The notes under the pieces: generated by a model
Databases searched by the model: none
What the model saw: only the letters and a program-made list of their open reading frames with translations
Told to the model about the DNA's origin: nothing
Made by a program: the position numbers and the translations under genes
Source: Roseovarius arcticus
GTDB lineage: Bacteria > Pseudomonadota > Alphaproteobacteria > Rhodobacterales > Rhodobacteraceae
Direction: 5' to 3'
DNA: 64,000 bases
Assembly: GCF_006125015.1 (NCBI RefSeq)
Contig: NZ_SZZN01000001.1
Location: forward strand, 3,100,001-3,164,000
Part shown: positions 18,926 to 26,882 of the stretch, piece after piece
Position numbering within the stretch: the first letter of the stretch is position 1
Layout of the letters: each line of letters starts with the position of its first letter

Positions 18926-19626
18926 CCCCGCCGGTGTTCCCTCCGCTGTTCTTTGGGCTTAATGCGGATGGCGCAGATCCGTTCGTTCTGGCCTGCGCCA
19001 AGGCAGCAGGGGTGTGCGACGCAGGTTTGGTTGTCTATGATCTGGGCGCTGACCGACTGCGCGCTGCCATGGTGTTTGCGCCCGATGTGCCACTGCGGGA
19101 TGCCGCCTGCATGCTCCCCCTCTGCGGGGTTGGCTTCCAAAACGCGCTCGGCGCGCTTGCGCCGCCGGAGGTGGCTGTGCATCTGGGCTGGAGCGGGGAA
19201 ATCTATATCAACGGCGGACGATGCGGCGCCATGCAACTAGCTGCCGCCGCCACAGACGCCGACACTATTCCCGGCTGGCTGGTTGTCGGCCTCTCGCTGG
19301 ACCTTTGGCCACCCTCGCACGACACTGGCCTGACGCCCAATGAGACAGCCCTTTATGCTGAGGGATGCCGAGAAGTAGAGCCGATCACACTGATTGAGGC
19401 TTGGGTCCGCCACACTCTGGTCGAAATCAACGCCTGGATTGATGACGGGGCGGCACGGCTGCACCGCAACTGGCTGGCTGTGGCGCGGGGACTGAATAGC
19501 GACATGACGATTGGCGGATATGACGGGACTTTCATCGGAATTGATGAGACCCTTGGCCTGCTGATGAAAACCAACGATGGTGTGCGCCTGATCCCCCTCA
19601 CCGCACTTCTGACGGAGCTTGCATGA
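18922..19626 (+). CDS. Biotin/lipoate-ligase-fold protein, probably catalytically degenerate
   Basis: The 234-residue protein aligns by eye with BirA-type ligases: YINGGRCGAMQL (95-106) corresponds to the YLxxRKLAGILVE strand, GWLVVGLSLDL to the VIGAGIN strand, and a C-terminal small domain reads TFIGIDETLGLL. The ligase signature GRGRRGR is absent, and the KWPND lysine is replaced (GWSGE at 89-93). It therefore probably does not make biotinyl- or lipoyl-AMP. Such proteins are often annotated biotin/lipoate ligase with a DUF4444 end. It is translationally coupled to Mrp upstream and overlaps DUF6505 downstream by four bases. A scaffold or acyl-carrier binding role is speculation. Confidence 0.78.
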   Translation: MTPPVFPPLFFGLNADGADPFVLACAKAAGVCDAGLVVYDLGADRLRAAMVFAPDVPLRDAACMLPLCGVGFQNALGALAPPEVAVHLGWSGEIYINGGRCGAMQLAAAATDADTIPGWLVVGLSLDLWPPSHDTGLTPNETALYAEGCREVEPITLIEAWVRHTLVEINAWIDDGAARLHRNWLAVARGLNSDMTIGGYDGTFIGIDETLGLLMKTNDGVRLIPLTALLTELA

Positions 19627-20111
19627 AACTTGCGCGCGCAATTCATTTCGACGAAAGCGACACCCGGGTTTTCCACAACCCTGCCAGAACCGGCGAATGG
19701 TGCATCTCGGGCGGATTTGAGTTTTCCAACTGGTCCGAGGCCGATCTGACCGGCAAGGCCCGGCAGGCGTTTGCCAACGGCTGGATGGGTTGCGAAACCT
19801 TTGGCCGCGTCAGCTTTGTCGCCGTAACCCAGATCGAGCCCACTGAACGGGACACATTAGCAGACATCCTGGCGCAGCATTTCGTCGATATTTACGGAGC
19901 GCCCTCACTGACCCTGGCGCGCAACGTCGCACTAGAAGAACTGTCGCAGATGGCGGATCTGTGCAACGATCATGATCCCAACACCCTGATGACCGTCGCG
20001 CGCGATCTGACCGAAGCTGGCGTTAGAGAAACCTATCGCATGATCGAAGCGCAGGCCGCTGAGCTTGACCAGTTCGCGATCCACGGGTCACTGGATGATC
20101 CGCAGCATTAG
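19623..20111 (+). CDS. DUF6505 family protein
   Basis: The last gene of the accessory operon encodes 162 residues with no signal or membrane helix. It opens KLARAIHFDESDTRVFHNPA and contains a mixed alpha/beta core with WCISGGFEFSNW and GWMGCETFG. This matches my memory of the DUF6505 family found next to Mrp and formate dehydrogenase genes. Function is unknown. Start overlaps the previous stop by four bases. A GC stem with a 28-base loop (20124-20167) follows but lacks a clear U tract. Confidence 0.8.
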   Translation: MKLARAIHFDESDTRVFHNPARTGEWCISGGFEFSNWSEADLTGKARQAFANGWMGCETFGRVSFVAVTQIEPTERDTLADILAQHFVDIYGAPSLTLARNVALEELSQMADLCNDHDPNTLMTVARDLTEAGVRETYRMIEAQAAELDQFAIHGSLDDPQH

Positions 20112-20380
20112 CTCTTTTGCTTCGGGCGGGCATTGGCCAAAAGCGCCCCCAAAAACGAAGCCCGCCCAAACCGCACATTGCGACGTAAGTTAACTATCGT
20201 TCCGCAGCGAAGTGCCAGCGTCGGCGACTTAGCACTGAGGGAAAAGTATAGTCCCCAAACACCTCACCGCATTTTGATGAGCGGATCGGCGGCCGCGTGA
20301 TAGGATACTGCTAAACGGTGCTTGATCGTCGCGTGGTTTGGCAGGTCGGCACTTACTCATCTGTGCTCGGAGGTTTTCCA

Positions 20381-21244
20381 ATGGTAAAACCGGTCAAGAC
20401 AATCGGAAATCCTGGGTCTTGGCTGATGCAAGCATTTGGCGATGCTTCACATTATGCCAAGGACGCGGCCCATGAAATCCATGGTGATGTGATCTCGCAT
20501 CCCAAAGTGAAACGGATTGGCATCGAGGATATCAGGATCGCGCTCCGAAAAGGTGCGAACGATTTTTTGGCGCTTCGCACTGATGTGCTATTTATCGCTA
20601 TCCTCTATCCGATCATAGGGCTGTCCCTTTCGGCAATTTTCTTCCATCGCGAGCTTTTGCATCTCTTTTTCCCGCTTATTTCAGGTTTTGCGCTGCTCGG
20701 GCCCATCGCGGCTGTCGGCCTTTACGAAATGAGCCGGCGCCGGGAAAACGGCGAGACGGCAGATTTTCGCGCGGCGCTCGGTGTCATGGGGTCGCCCGCT
20801 ATCGGCGCGGTTCTGATAATCGGCTTGGGTCTGGTCTTGATGTTTATCGTCTGGATGCTCACGGCTTATCTTATTTTCACACTGACGCTGGGGCCCGAAC
20901 CTCCAATCTCGCTAACGTCATTCTTGTGGGATGTTTTCACGACGGGCGCTGGTTGGGCGATGCTGGTCATTGGTTGCGCGGTGGGATCTGTGTTCGCTGC
21001 CGTGACCCTTGCCATGACTGTGGTTTCTATACCGCTGCTACTACACCGGCATGTGGGCGTGCGTGTCGCAATAGAGACTTCATTGGAGCTAACGAGAAAG
21101 AACCCGGTAACGGTGGCGATTTGGGGGTTGATCATCGCCGCATGCCTGATTGTCGCTATGATCCCGCTTTTTCTCGGATTGATATTAGCGTTTCCGATCC
21201 TTGGGCATGCGACGTGGCACCTCTACCGCAGAGCGGTAGAATGA
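20381..21244 (+). CDS. DUF2189 integral membrane protein
   Basis: A 287-residue inner-membrane protein with about six hydrophobic helices beginning near DVLFIAILYPIIG, and a cytoplasmic N-terminus carrying VKRIGIEDIRIALRKGANDF, the sequence that leads into the first helix in DUF2189 proteins. I moved the start to the ATG at 20381, which has GGAGG eight bases upstream, instead of an in-frame start at 20318. The family occurs widely in Rhodobacteraceae, sometimes near cytochrome oxidase genes; its function is unknown. It stands alone here between the formate accessory operon and the arsenic operon. Confidence 0.87.
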   Translation: MVKPVKTIGNPGSWLMQAFGDASHYAKDAAHEIHGDVISHPKVKRIGIEDIRIALRKGANDFLALRTDVLFIAILYPIIGLSLSAIFFHRELLHLFFPLISGFALLGPIAAVGLYEMSRRRENGETADFRAALGVMGSPAIGAVLIIGLGLVLMFIVWMLTAYLIFTLTLGPEPPISLTSFLWDVFTTGAGWAMLVIGCAVGSVFAAVTLAMTVVSIPLLLHRHVGVRVAIETSLELTRKNPVTVAIWGLIIAACLIVAMIPLFLGLILAFPILGHATWHLYRRAVE

Positions 21245-21639
21245 CGGACCGAATCCTGATCGAGCCAATCATCTCAATTTTCGCGTTCCCGCGCTAAGTT
21301 TTCCACTGTGCAGGTTAGGGCACCGCAAGTCACCAATTAGGATACGCCAGCGGTGAAATTTGAAGCCTGTGTTGGGTCTATCAGATGAAACCACAGCCGC
21401 AGTTTGCGATCCCGCTCTAGGTCGCATTCTTGCTTCATTGCACATTCTTGCTTCATTGCAGAAGGCAGCTTGGTGCCAGTCCAACCGTTATTCTGCTATG
21501 CGGCGAATGGTGGCGATTTTTGGGATGGTCAGAGAATTTCAATAACTGTTGGGGTTCGGAAGGGGCCTTGGGCTTGTGTGAAGGGAACGTGTTTACCGTA
21601 CCTTCGAGAAAGGGAGCGTCTCCGTTACTGCAAGCTGCC
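21245..21639. other. 395 bp gap with an 18-bp direct duplication
   Basis: No gene is visible between the DUF2189 gene and the end of arsJ. Reading frames here are short and unlike known proteins. The stretch contains the direct repeat at 21425-21460. No terminator for arsJ is evident. Confidence 0.5.
21425..21460. repeat. Perfect 18-bp direct duplication
   Basis: CATTCTTGCTTCATTGCA occurs at 21425-21442 and, without spacer, again at 21443-21460. The period equals that of the repeat at 265-317, but the sequences are not the same. Confidence 0.9.
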
Positions 21640-22905
21640 TTATGGCATCACGTCAGATGCTTCCCTTGCTCTAAGCTGCGATGTTGCTAGCGAGCTCAAC
21701 CCGATCATCACTACAGCGGTCCCGAGGCAAAATGGGAGCCCGCCAAGTTGGTATGTGAAACCGGACAAGACCGTGCCAATCAATCGGCCAGCTGCGTTCG
21801 CCATATAGTAGAAGCCAACATCCATCGTGACCCGCTTTGCGTCCGTTAAGCTGAGGATCAGAAACGAATGCAGGGCAGAATTCACGGCAAAGATGCCACC
21901 AAAGACCAAGAGGCCCAGCACAATTGTTGATGTAAGCAAATTGGAGGGTGCTGGGGCCAGCCAGACCAAACCGGCAAGAAAAGCGGGCACAACGATCAAT
22001 AGGCCAACCCATCTATTTGCCAATCGTAGGATCTCGGCATCTGTCCTCGATCCTGCTTTCAGAATGCGCGGCGCCAAACTCTGGACGACGCCATAAAGGA
22101 TCGTCCAGACTGCCATGAACGTGCCGATCATGAAGAACGCCGCGCGATTACCCTCATTGCTGCCATCCGACAGCACGGCGTAGAAATAGATCGGGATGCC
22201 GACCACGAACCAAACATCCCGAGCCCCGAACAAGAACAGTCGTGCGACACTCAGCCAGTTGATATTGCGGTTCTTGGAAAACACTTCTGAGAACTTTGCG
22301 TCCTTGCGCCCGACCGGCAGGCCTGATGGCATGCCGATCACAACGCAGGTAAGGATGACAAACAGGATCGCCGCCATCGTCAGCACGGATGGGACAAAGC
22401 CAAAAACAGCCAGCAGTGCCGCACCCAATAAAAAGCCGCTGCCTTTCACGGCATTCTTTGATCCGGTCAGCAGGGCCACCCAGCGGAACAGCCCCCCGCC
22501 ATCTGTTGGAGCTAGGATTTTGACTGCACTTTTGGAACTCATCTTGGCTAAGTCTTTTGCTACACCAGACAGTCCCTGCACCAGCATAACAAACACTACA
22601 GAGGCTGTAATGCTCCACGCTGGTTCAAGCTGTGTAAGCGCCAGAAGCGCCACGATCTGTAACGACAGCCCGGCATAGAGCGTAGAGGTGAGGCCGAACC
22701 GTGCCGCGATCCATCCTGCGGACAGGTTGGTCACCACACCTGCGATCTCATAGAGGACAAACAGATAGGCCAGTTGCACCGGCGAAAAGCCAAGCGTGTG
22801 GAAGTGCAGCAAAACCAGCATCCTGAGAGCGCCATCAGTCAACATGAACGCCCAATAGGCCGCTGTCACGGTAATGTAGGCGGCAAATCCTACTGGGCGT
22901 GTCAC
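21640..22905 (-). CDS. arsJ: ArsJ organoarsenical efflux permease (MFS)
   Basis: This 421-residue major-facilitator protein with about 12 membrane helices fits ArsJ, which exports 1-arseno-3-phosphoglycerate. The N-terminus ([20 protein letters not shown]) and [18 protein letters not shown] are typical of ArsJ. Its gene overlaps the end of the GAPDH gene by four bases, giving the diagnostic gapdh-arsJ pair. In that pathway GAPDH uses arsenate in place of phosphate, and ArsJ removes the unstable product, giving arsenate resistance. The hydrolysed product outside the cell regenerates arsenate. Confidence 0.94.
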   Translation of the reverse strand: MTRPVGFAAYITVTAAYWAFMLTDGALRMLVLLHFHTLGFSPVQLAYLFVLYEIAGVVTNLSAGWIAARFGLTSTLYAGLSLQIVALLALTQLEPAWSITASVVFVMLVQGLSGVAKDLAKMSSKSAVKILAPTDGGGLFRWVALLTGSKNAVKGSGFLLGAALLAVFGFVPSVLTMAAILFVILTCVVIGMPSGLPVGRKDAKFSEVFSKNRNINWLSVARLFLFGARDVWFVVGIPIYFYAVLSDGSNEGNRAAFFMIGTFMAVWTILYGVVQSLAPRILKAGSRTDAEILRLANRWVGLLIVVPAFLAGLVWLAPAPSNLLTSTIVLGLLVFGGIFAVNSALHSFLILSLTDAKRVTMDVGFYYMANAAGRLIGTVLSGFTYQLGGLPFCLGTAVVMIGLSSLATSQLRAREASDVMP

Positions 22906-23900
22906 AGCTTGTCGCCGACCATCAAGGCTACATCGATAAGACGATATGCATAGCCATATTCGTTGTCATACCAAGCATAGACTTTGAGTTGGGTCCCGTT
23001 CACGACCATCGTTGATGGCGCGTCGATGATGCTGCTGCGCTGATCATTTGTATAGTCCGAAGAGACAAGAGGCCGCTCCTCATACCCAAGGATGCCTTTC
23101 AGGGGACCATCGGCGGCGGCTTTGAACAGTCCGTTCACCTCTTCCACAGTTGTTTCACGCGCCATTTCAAACACACAATCGGTGATGGATGCGTTCAAAA
23201 GCGGGACGCGCACTGCATGGCCATTTAGCTTGCCCGTCAATTCGGGATAGATCAGCGTGATGGCCGTGGCAGAGCCAGTGGTGGTTGGGATCAGATTGGT
23301 TAGCGCCGACCGCGCACGGCGCAGATCTTTGGCGGGACGATCTACAATCGTCTGGGTGTTGGTCACATCGTGGATAGTCGTGATCGAGCCGTGCTTGATG
23401 CCGATCCCTTCCAGCAGAACCTTCACCACCGGCGCAAGGCAATTTGTAGTGCAGCTTGCGGCCGTCACAACTTGGTGGACGTCCGCGTCGTAAATATCAT
23501 CATTGACGCCATAGACGATATTGGCAGTTGGCCCGTCCTTGACTGGCGCTGAGACGATCACCTTTTTTACGCCCGCCGCAAAATACGGGGCCAGCTTGGC
23601 CTCTGTTTTAAATGCCCCGGTGCAATCGATCACAACATCCACGCCGTCCAGCGGCAGGTCTTCCAGATTGGGGGTGGTGGTGACCGGAATACGTGTGCCG
23701 TCAATGTTAATCGACCCTTCGCCTACCTCAAACGCGGCAGGCCAACGGCCATGGATGGAATCGAACTCCAGAAGGTGCGCGTGCATCGCAGGATCACCCA
23801 CTGCATCATTGATAAAAGCAATCTTTGCACCGCGCTCCAAGAGAGGGCGAAGAGCAAGTTTGCCGATGCGGCCAAGGCCGTTGAGTGCATAAGTGGTCAT
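22902..23900 (-). CDS. ArsJ-associated glyceraldehyde-3-phosphate dehydrogenase
   Basis: A 332-residue GAPDH with NAD-binding NGLGRIGK (7-14) and catalytic Cys150 in [10 protein letters not shown]; the partner histidine lies in [10 protein letters not shown]. It belongs to the GAPDH variants encoded with arsJ, which form 1-arseno-3-phosphoglycerate from glyceraldehyde-3-phosphate and arsenate. The gene lies six bases after the ArsR-ArsC fusion stop and overlaps arsJ. The housekeeping GAPDH must be elsewhere, as nothing here suggests a glycolytic cluster. Function in arsenic detoxification is firmly suggested by context. Confidence 0.94.
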   Translation of the reverse strand: MTTYALNGLGRIGKLALRPLLERGAKIAFINDAVGDPAMHAHLLEFDSIHGRWPAAFEVGEGSINIDGTRIPVTTTPNLEDLPLDGVDVVIDCTGAFKTEAKLAPYFAAGVKKVIVSAPVKDGPTANIVYGVNDDIYDADVHQVVTAASCTTNCLAPVVKVLLEGIGIKHGSITTIHDVTNTQTIVDRPAKDLRRARSALTNLIPTTTGSATAITLIYPELTGKLNGHAVRVPLLNASITDCVFEMARETTVEEVNGLFKAAADGPLKGILGYEERPLVSSDYTNDQRSSIIDAPSTMVVNGTQLKVYAWYDNEYGYAYRLIDVALMVGDKL

Positions 23901-23906
23901 GAATGA

Positions 23907-24749
23907 TCATTCCTGTTTGGCTGTTTTCTTGCCGATTTCATCAACACATTTTTGCAGCGATCCACGGTTCAAACCCTCGAACGACAAAGCGGTAAATGCG
24001 AGAATCCGGTTATGCAGCGCCCCGTAGGTCTGGTGGAATGCGAGACGTTTTTCCGCATCTGTCCCTTTGGCCTTCACCGGGTCCGGCATACCCCAGTGGC
24101 CTGAGACGGGTTGACCCGGCCAAGTGGGGCATTCTTCATTCGCAGCACGGTCACAAACGGTAAATACAAAATCCATTTGCGGCGAGTCGGCACCCTGAAA
24201 TTCCTCGATGTTTTTAGACCGCAAAAGCGACACGTCATGTCCCTTCGACTTGAGCATCTCGACAGCAAAAGGGTTAAGCCCTGAGAGATGCGCCGTACCC
24301 GCAGAATAGGCGGTGAATTTGTCACCCACCATGTCGCGCAGAATGGTCTCGGCAAAGATTGATCGCGCCGAGTTACCAGTGCAAACAAAAAGGACGTTGA
24401 ACTTCTTGTCAGTCTTTGGAGAGATACTCGTGAGAAGATCAGAGAATTGGGGCGGACATAGGTCTGCCCGTCCACGGCAGCAATCGAAAAACAGTCCCGC
24501 AACAACCTCGCGGGCGGTGTCCAGATTTACGGCATAAAGCAGGCGCGTCCCGTCTCGACGTTGTGCGATCAAATCTGCTTGGGTCAGTGCTGACAGATAA
24601 ACCGACGCTGTGCTTGCTTTAAGCTCCAAGGCTTCGGCTATCTCTCCTGCAGGCAGTTCATCTGGGCAGCGCCGCATAAGCAAACGGAACACGGCCATCC
24701 GCTGAGGGTGACTGAGAGTTGCGAGGCGGTCTGTAAGCAATGATTCCAT
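23907..24749 (-). CDS. ArsR repressor fused to thioredoxin-type arsenate reductase
   Basis: The 280-residue protein joins two arsenic functions. Residues 1-105 are an ArsR/SmtB winged helix with a C-terminal FFDCCRGRADLC, whose Cys90, Cys91 and Cys98 could bind As(III). Residues 115-275 are a low-molecular-weight phosphatase-fold ArsC with P-loop CTGNSARS (Cys123 to Ser130), followed by Cys199 and Cys207 in VCDRAANEEC as the redox relay. It likely represses the operon until arsenite is present and may reduce arsenate itself. No strong ribosome site precedes the ATG, which lies directly beside a dyad, so the gene may be leaderless or poorly translated until derepressed. Confidence 0.92.
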   Translation of the reverse strand: MESLLTDRLATLSHPQRMAVFRLLMRRCPDELPAGEIAEALELKASTASVYLSALTQADLIAQRRDGTRLLYAVNLDTAREVVAGLFFDCCRGRADLCPPQFSDLLTSISPKTDKKFNVLFVCTGNSARSIFAETILRDMVGDKFTAYSAGTAHLSGLNPFAVEMLKSKGHDVSLLRSKNIEEFQGADSPQMDFVFTVCDRAANEECPTWPGQPVSGHWGMPDPVKAKGTDAEKRLAFHQTYGALHNRILAFTALSFEGLNRGSLQKCVDEIGKKTAKQE

Positions 24750-24769
24750 ATTTCATGGATAATGGAAAT
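24750..24769 (-). promoter_or_regulatory. Putative ArsR operator
   Basis: An imperfect dyad with outer arms ATTTC and GAAAT (ATTTCAT.. ..ATGGAAAT) abuts the start codon of the arsR-arsC gene. Location and AT content suit autoregulation by the fused repressor. The binding site has not been tested. Confidence 0.5.
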
Positions 24770-25091
24770 AATGCAAATTGGTCAAGTTGAATTTTACGCA
24801 TAGCGTCCGATGCCAAGAAACGACTTCTCCCCATGTCAGTAATCCGTCAGCAGCGTAGCCCATCACTGAAAGCAACCGTTGGCACAGATGAAGACCACTA
24901 TGCCGACATCGTTTCCAAATTCGGGCGCGCGTTGCCCGATATTATGGTGCCGTTGGCGCACTGCGCTCTACAACAAGATGTTGGCCATCGGAACGCGGGC
25001 GCTTATCACCGGTTCCGGCTCCAGCTCGTCGAAGGTCTAGGTGCTCACTCGATGCGGATGGAAGCGACCTTTGAGACCGACGACCGTAGCT
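24770..25091. other. 322 bp gap, possible decayed gene
   Basis: A plus-strand frame from 24833 to 25102 is open for 89 codons but overlaps the stop of the following gene and resembles no family I know. The arsenic operon promoter must lie in the right-hand part near 24770-24830. Nothing else is recognisable. Confidence 0.4.
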
Positions 25092-25535
25092 TTACGGCCT
25101 GACCTCGCCCTCCTCCATCCCGTCCCAATAATGGATGCGGTCGGCATCGACGCGGATCATGATCATGCCCGGCGTGTCTATCCCATCCTTGAACCAATAC
25201 TCAAGCTCCGGCACCCAGTGCTCTTCAAACGTTGCGCGGTCGTCGATCAGGCTTGCACGGCCTTGGACGTGGATCATCGCACCCGGCTTGCCGACAAGTC
25301 CCAGCACCCCTCCCGAACCCTGAAAGGACAGTCCGACACGGTGGTCGTCCCTAAGGTCGCGGATCTTACGGCTGTCCTCGTAGCTGTAGAACCAGCTCTG
25401 CCCGCGATACTCCACATCGCCATTTGAACTCATGGGTCGGGCGGCAATGCGGCCGTCGTCGCTATGGGTTTCCATCATGCAAAAGTCGATCTTCGCCATC
25501 AACTCAGCGACGTCCTTCACGGTCTTTTCGGCCAT
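25092..25535 (-). CDS. Pyridoxamine 5'-phosphate oxidase-fold general stress protein
   Basis: The 147-residue protein has the split-barrel flavin fold of the general-stress FMN-binding family (type 26): DVAELMAKIDFCMMETH, then ARPMSSNGDVEYRGQSWFYSYEDS and GRASLIDDRATFEEHW. The ATG at 25535 has GAGGAGAAG upstream; earlier in-frame starts would add about 70 unrelated residues. These small proteins bind flavins and are induced by stress, but their reaction is mostly unknown. It is monocistronic here, near the signalling block but on the opposite strand. Confidence 0.9.
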   Translation of the reverse strand: MAEKTVKDVAELMAKIDFCMMETHSDDGRIAARPMSSNGDVEYRGQSWFYSYEDSRKIRDLRDDHRVGLSFQGSGGVLGLVGKPGAMIHVQGRASLIDDRATFEEHWVPELEYWFKDGIDTPGMIMIRVDADRIHYWDGMEEGEVRP

Positions 25536-25841
25536 ATCTCTTCTCCTCGCGGCGCGGGCTGCGCCCTGTGCGAGCTGAACGCGCGACCGCGCCTCAAGGT
25601 TGCTGGATGGTTCGATGTTTTGTTCGACGGGCGCCGACACCGATGACGATGCGTACTGCGCCCACCGGATCGCAAGTCGTCCGGCAATGCCTGCTTGGAT
25701 ATTCCATATCATCCAACCTGTGATGGACCGCCGGAAACCCATCTCAAATTTTCAAGGAACCATTGCGTGTACGGGTAAGTTTCAATAGCTAGTGTGTTTC
25801 TAAGGTGGTCTTGTTAGACGTCTCACAACTCCGAGGTGTAT

Positions 25842-26819
25842 GTGAAGATTTTATACGTGGACGACGAACCGGTCAGTCTCGAACTTCTTACAATGATGGC
25901 TGCCAAGGCAGGTTTTTTGGATGTGTCGACAGCGCTCTCAGGTGAGATTGCATTGAACATGCTGAACAATGGTGATGTCACCTACGATTGTCTGCTGCTT
26001 GATATCAATATGCCCGACATGGATGGGATCGAGCTTTGTAAGCTGGTTCGCGCCATGCCCTCTTATCACAAGACACCGATCATTATGCTGACAGCGGTGG
26101 CCGAGAGGGACTATATCGACCACGCCTTCACGGCGGGCGCCACTGATTATGCTAACAAACCTTTCAACATCGTAGAGTTAAGTGCACGCCTCCGCATGGC
26201 GGAAGAGGTGGTCATCGCGCGGCGCGAGGTGGCAGCAGTCATATCGACAGTGGATGCACATCGCCCGACAATCGCAAGGCAGCACACCTTTGATCTGCCT
26301 GACGCGATCCACATTGATGGCATCAAGAATTTTATCGAATATTCCGCCTTGGGAAATTATCTGACGCAGCTTTCACATGCAGGACTGGTCGGCTCGCAAG
26401 TGCTGGCATTCAAGATCGACCGGATTGGGGCGATCTATGCTCGAGCCTCGACAGATGAATTTTTCTACGCTCTCACCGAGGTCGCGGATGCCATTGGCGA
26501 TGCGCTAAGAGCGAGTGGCTACATGATGGCCTATGCTGGAAACGGGGCATTCGTCGTTGTCTCAAACAAGGCCGATCTTGAACCGTCCGGCGGCTTGGAA
26601 AGCAAAATCCAGAACGCGATTGACGAGAAGAATACCGAATACGACAACGGCGACCCGCTGGACATTGAAATCTCCATCGGGAATCCACTGCGGCCTAACA
26701 TGAGTAAGACACAGCGCATTCGCAAGACCTTCGACCGCGCCATTGCCCGCGCCGAGAACCGTGTCTTGAAAAAACGAAATGAGCCGAGACGGCCTAACAT
26801 TCGCCTGATTGGCGGGTAG
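25842..26819 (+). CDS. Response regulator with degenerate GGDEF-like output domain
   Basis: The 325-residue protein has a receiver domain with acidic pocket DDE at 7-9, phosphoacceptor Asp54 (LLLDINMPD) and Lys106 (ANKPF). Residues about 150-320 have the order of a GGDEF domain: LAFKIDRIGAIYARAS for the FDxDxFK strand, YAGNGAFVVV (231-240) in place of GGDEF, and IEISIGNPL with a final helix FDRAIARAENRV. The active-site acids are missing, so it should not make c-di-GMP. I chose GTG 25842 because CGAGG lies five bases upstream; GTG 25836 overlaps that site. It is paralogous to the regulator at 29049 and convergent with the kinase between them. Confidence 0.85.
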   Translation: MKILYVDDEPVSLELLTMMAAKAGFLDVSTALSGEIALNMLNNGDVTYDCLLLDINMPDMDGIELCKLVRAMPSYHKTPIIMLTAVAERDYIDHAFTAGATDYANKPFNIVELSARLRMAEEVVIARREVAAVISTVDAHRPTIARQHTFDLPDAIHIDGIKNFIEYSALGNYLTQLSHAGLVGSQVLAFKIDRIGAIYARASTDEFFYALTEVADAIGDALRASGYMMAYAGNGAFVVVSNKADLEPSGGLESKIQNAIDEKNTEYDNGDPLDIEISIGNPLRPNMSKTQRIRKTFDRAIARAENRVLKKRNEPRRPNIRLIGG

Positions 26820-26882
26820 AGCAGCTAAGTCCGGACTCATCGCTCGATCTTTTGTTTCCGAAAATCAAAGGGCAGTTGCTGG

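Noticed and set aside
20124..20167. Possible terminator after the DUF6505 gene (GGGCGGGC/GCCCGCCC)
   Set aside because: Loop of 28 bases and no U tract; not convincing.
24833..25102. 89-codon plus-strand frame
   Set aside because: Overlaps the end of the stress-protein gene and resembles no family; kept only as part of a gap note.
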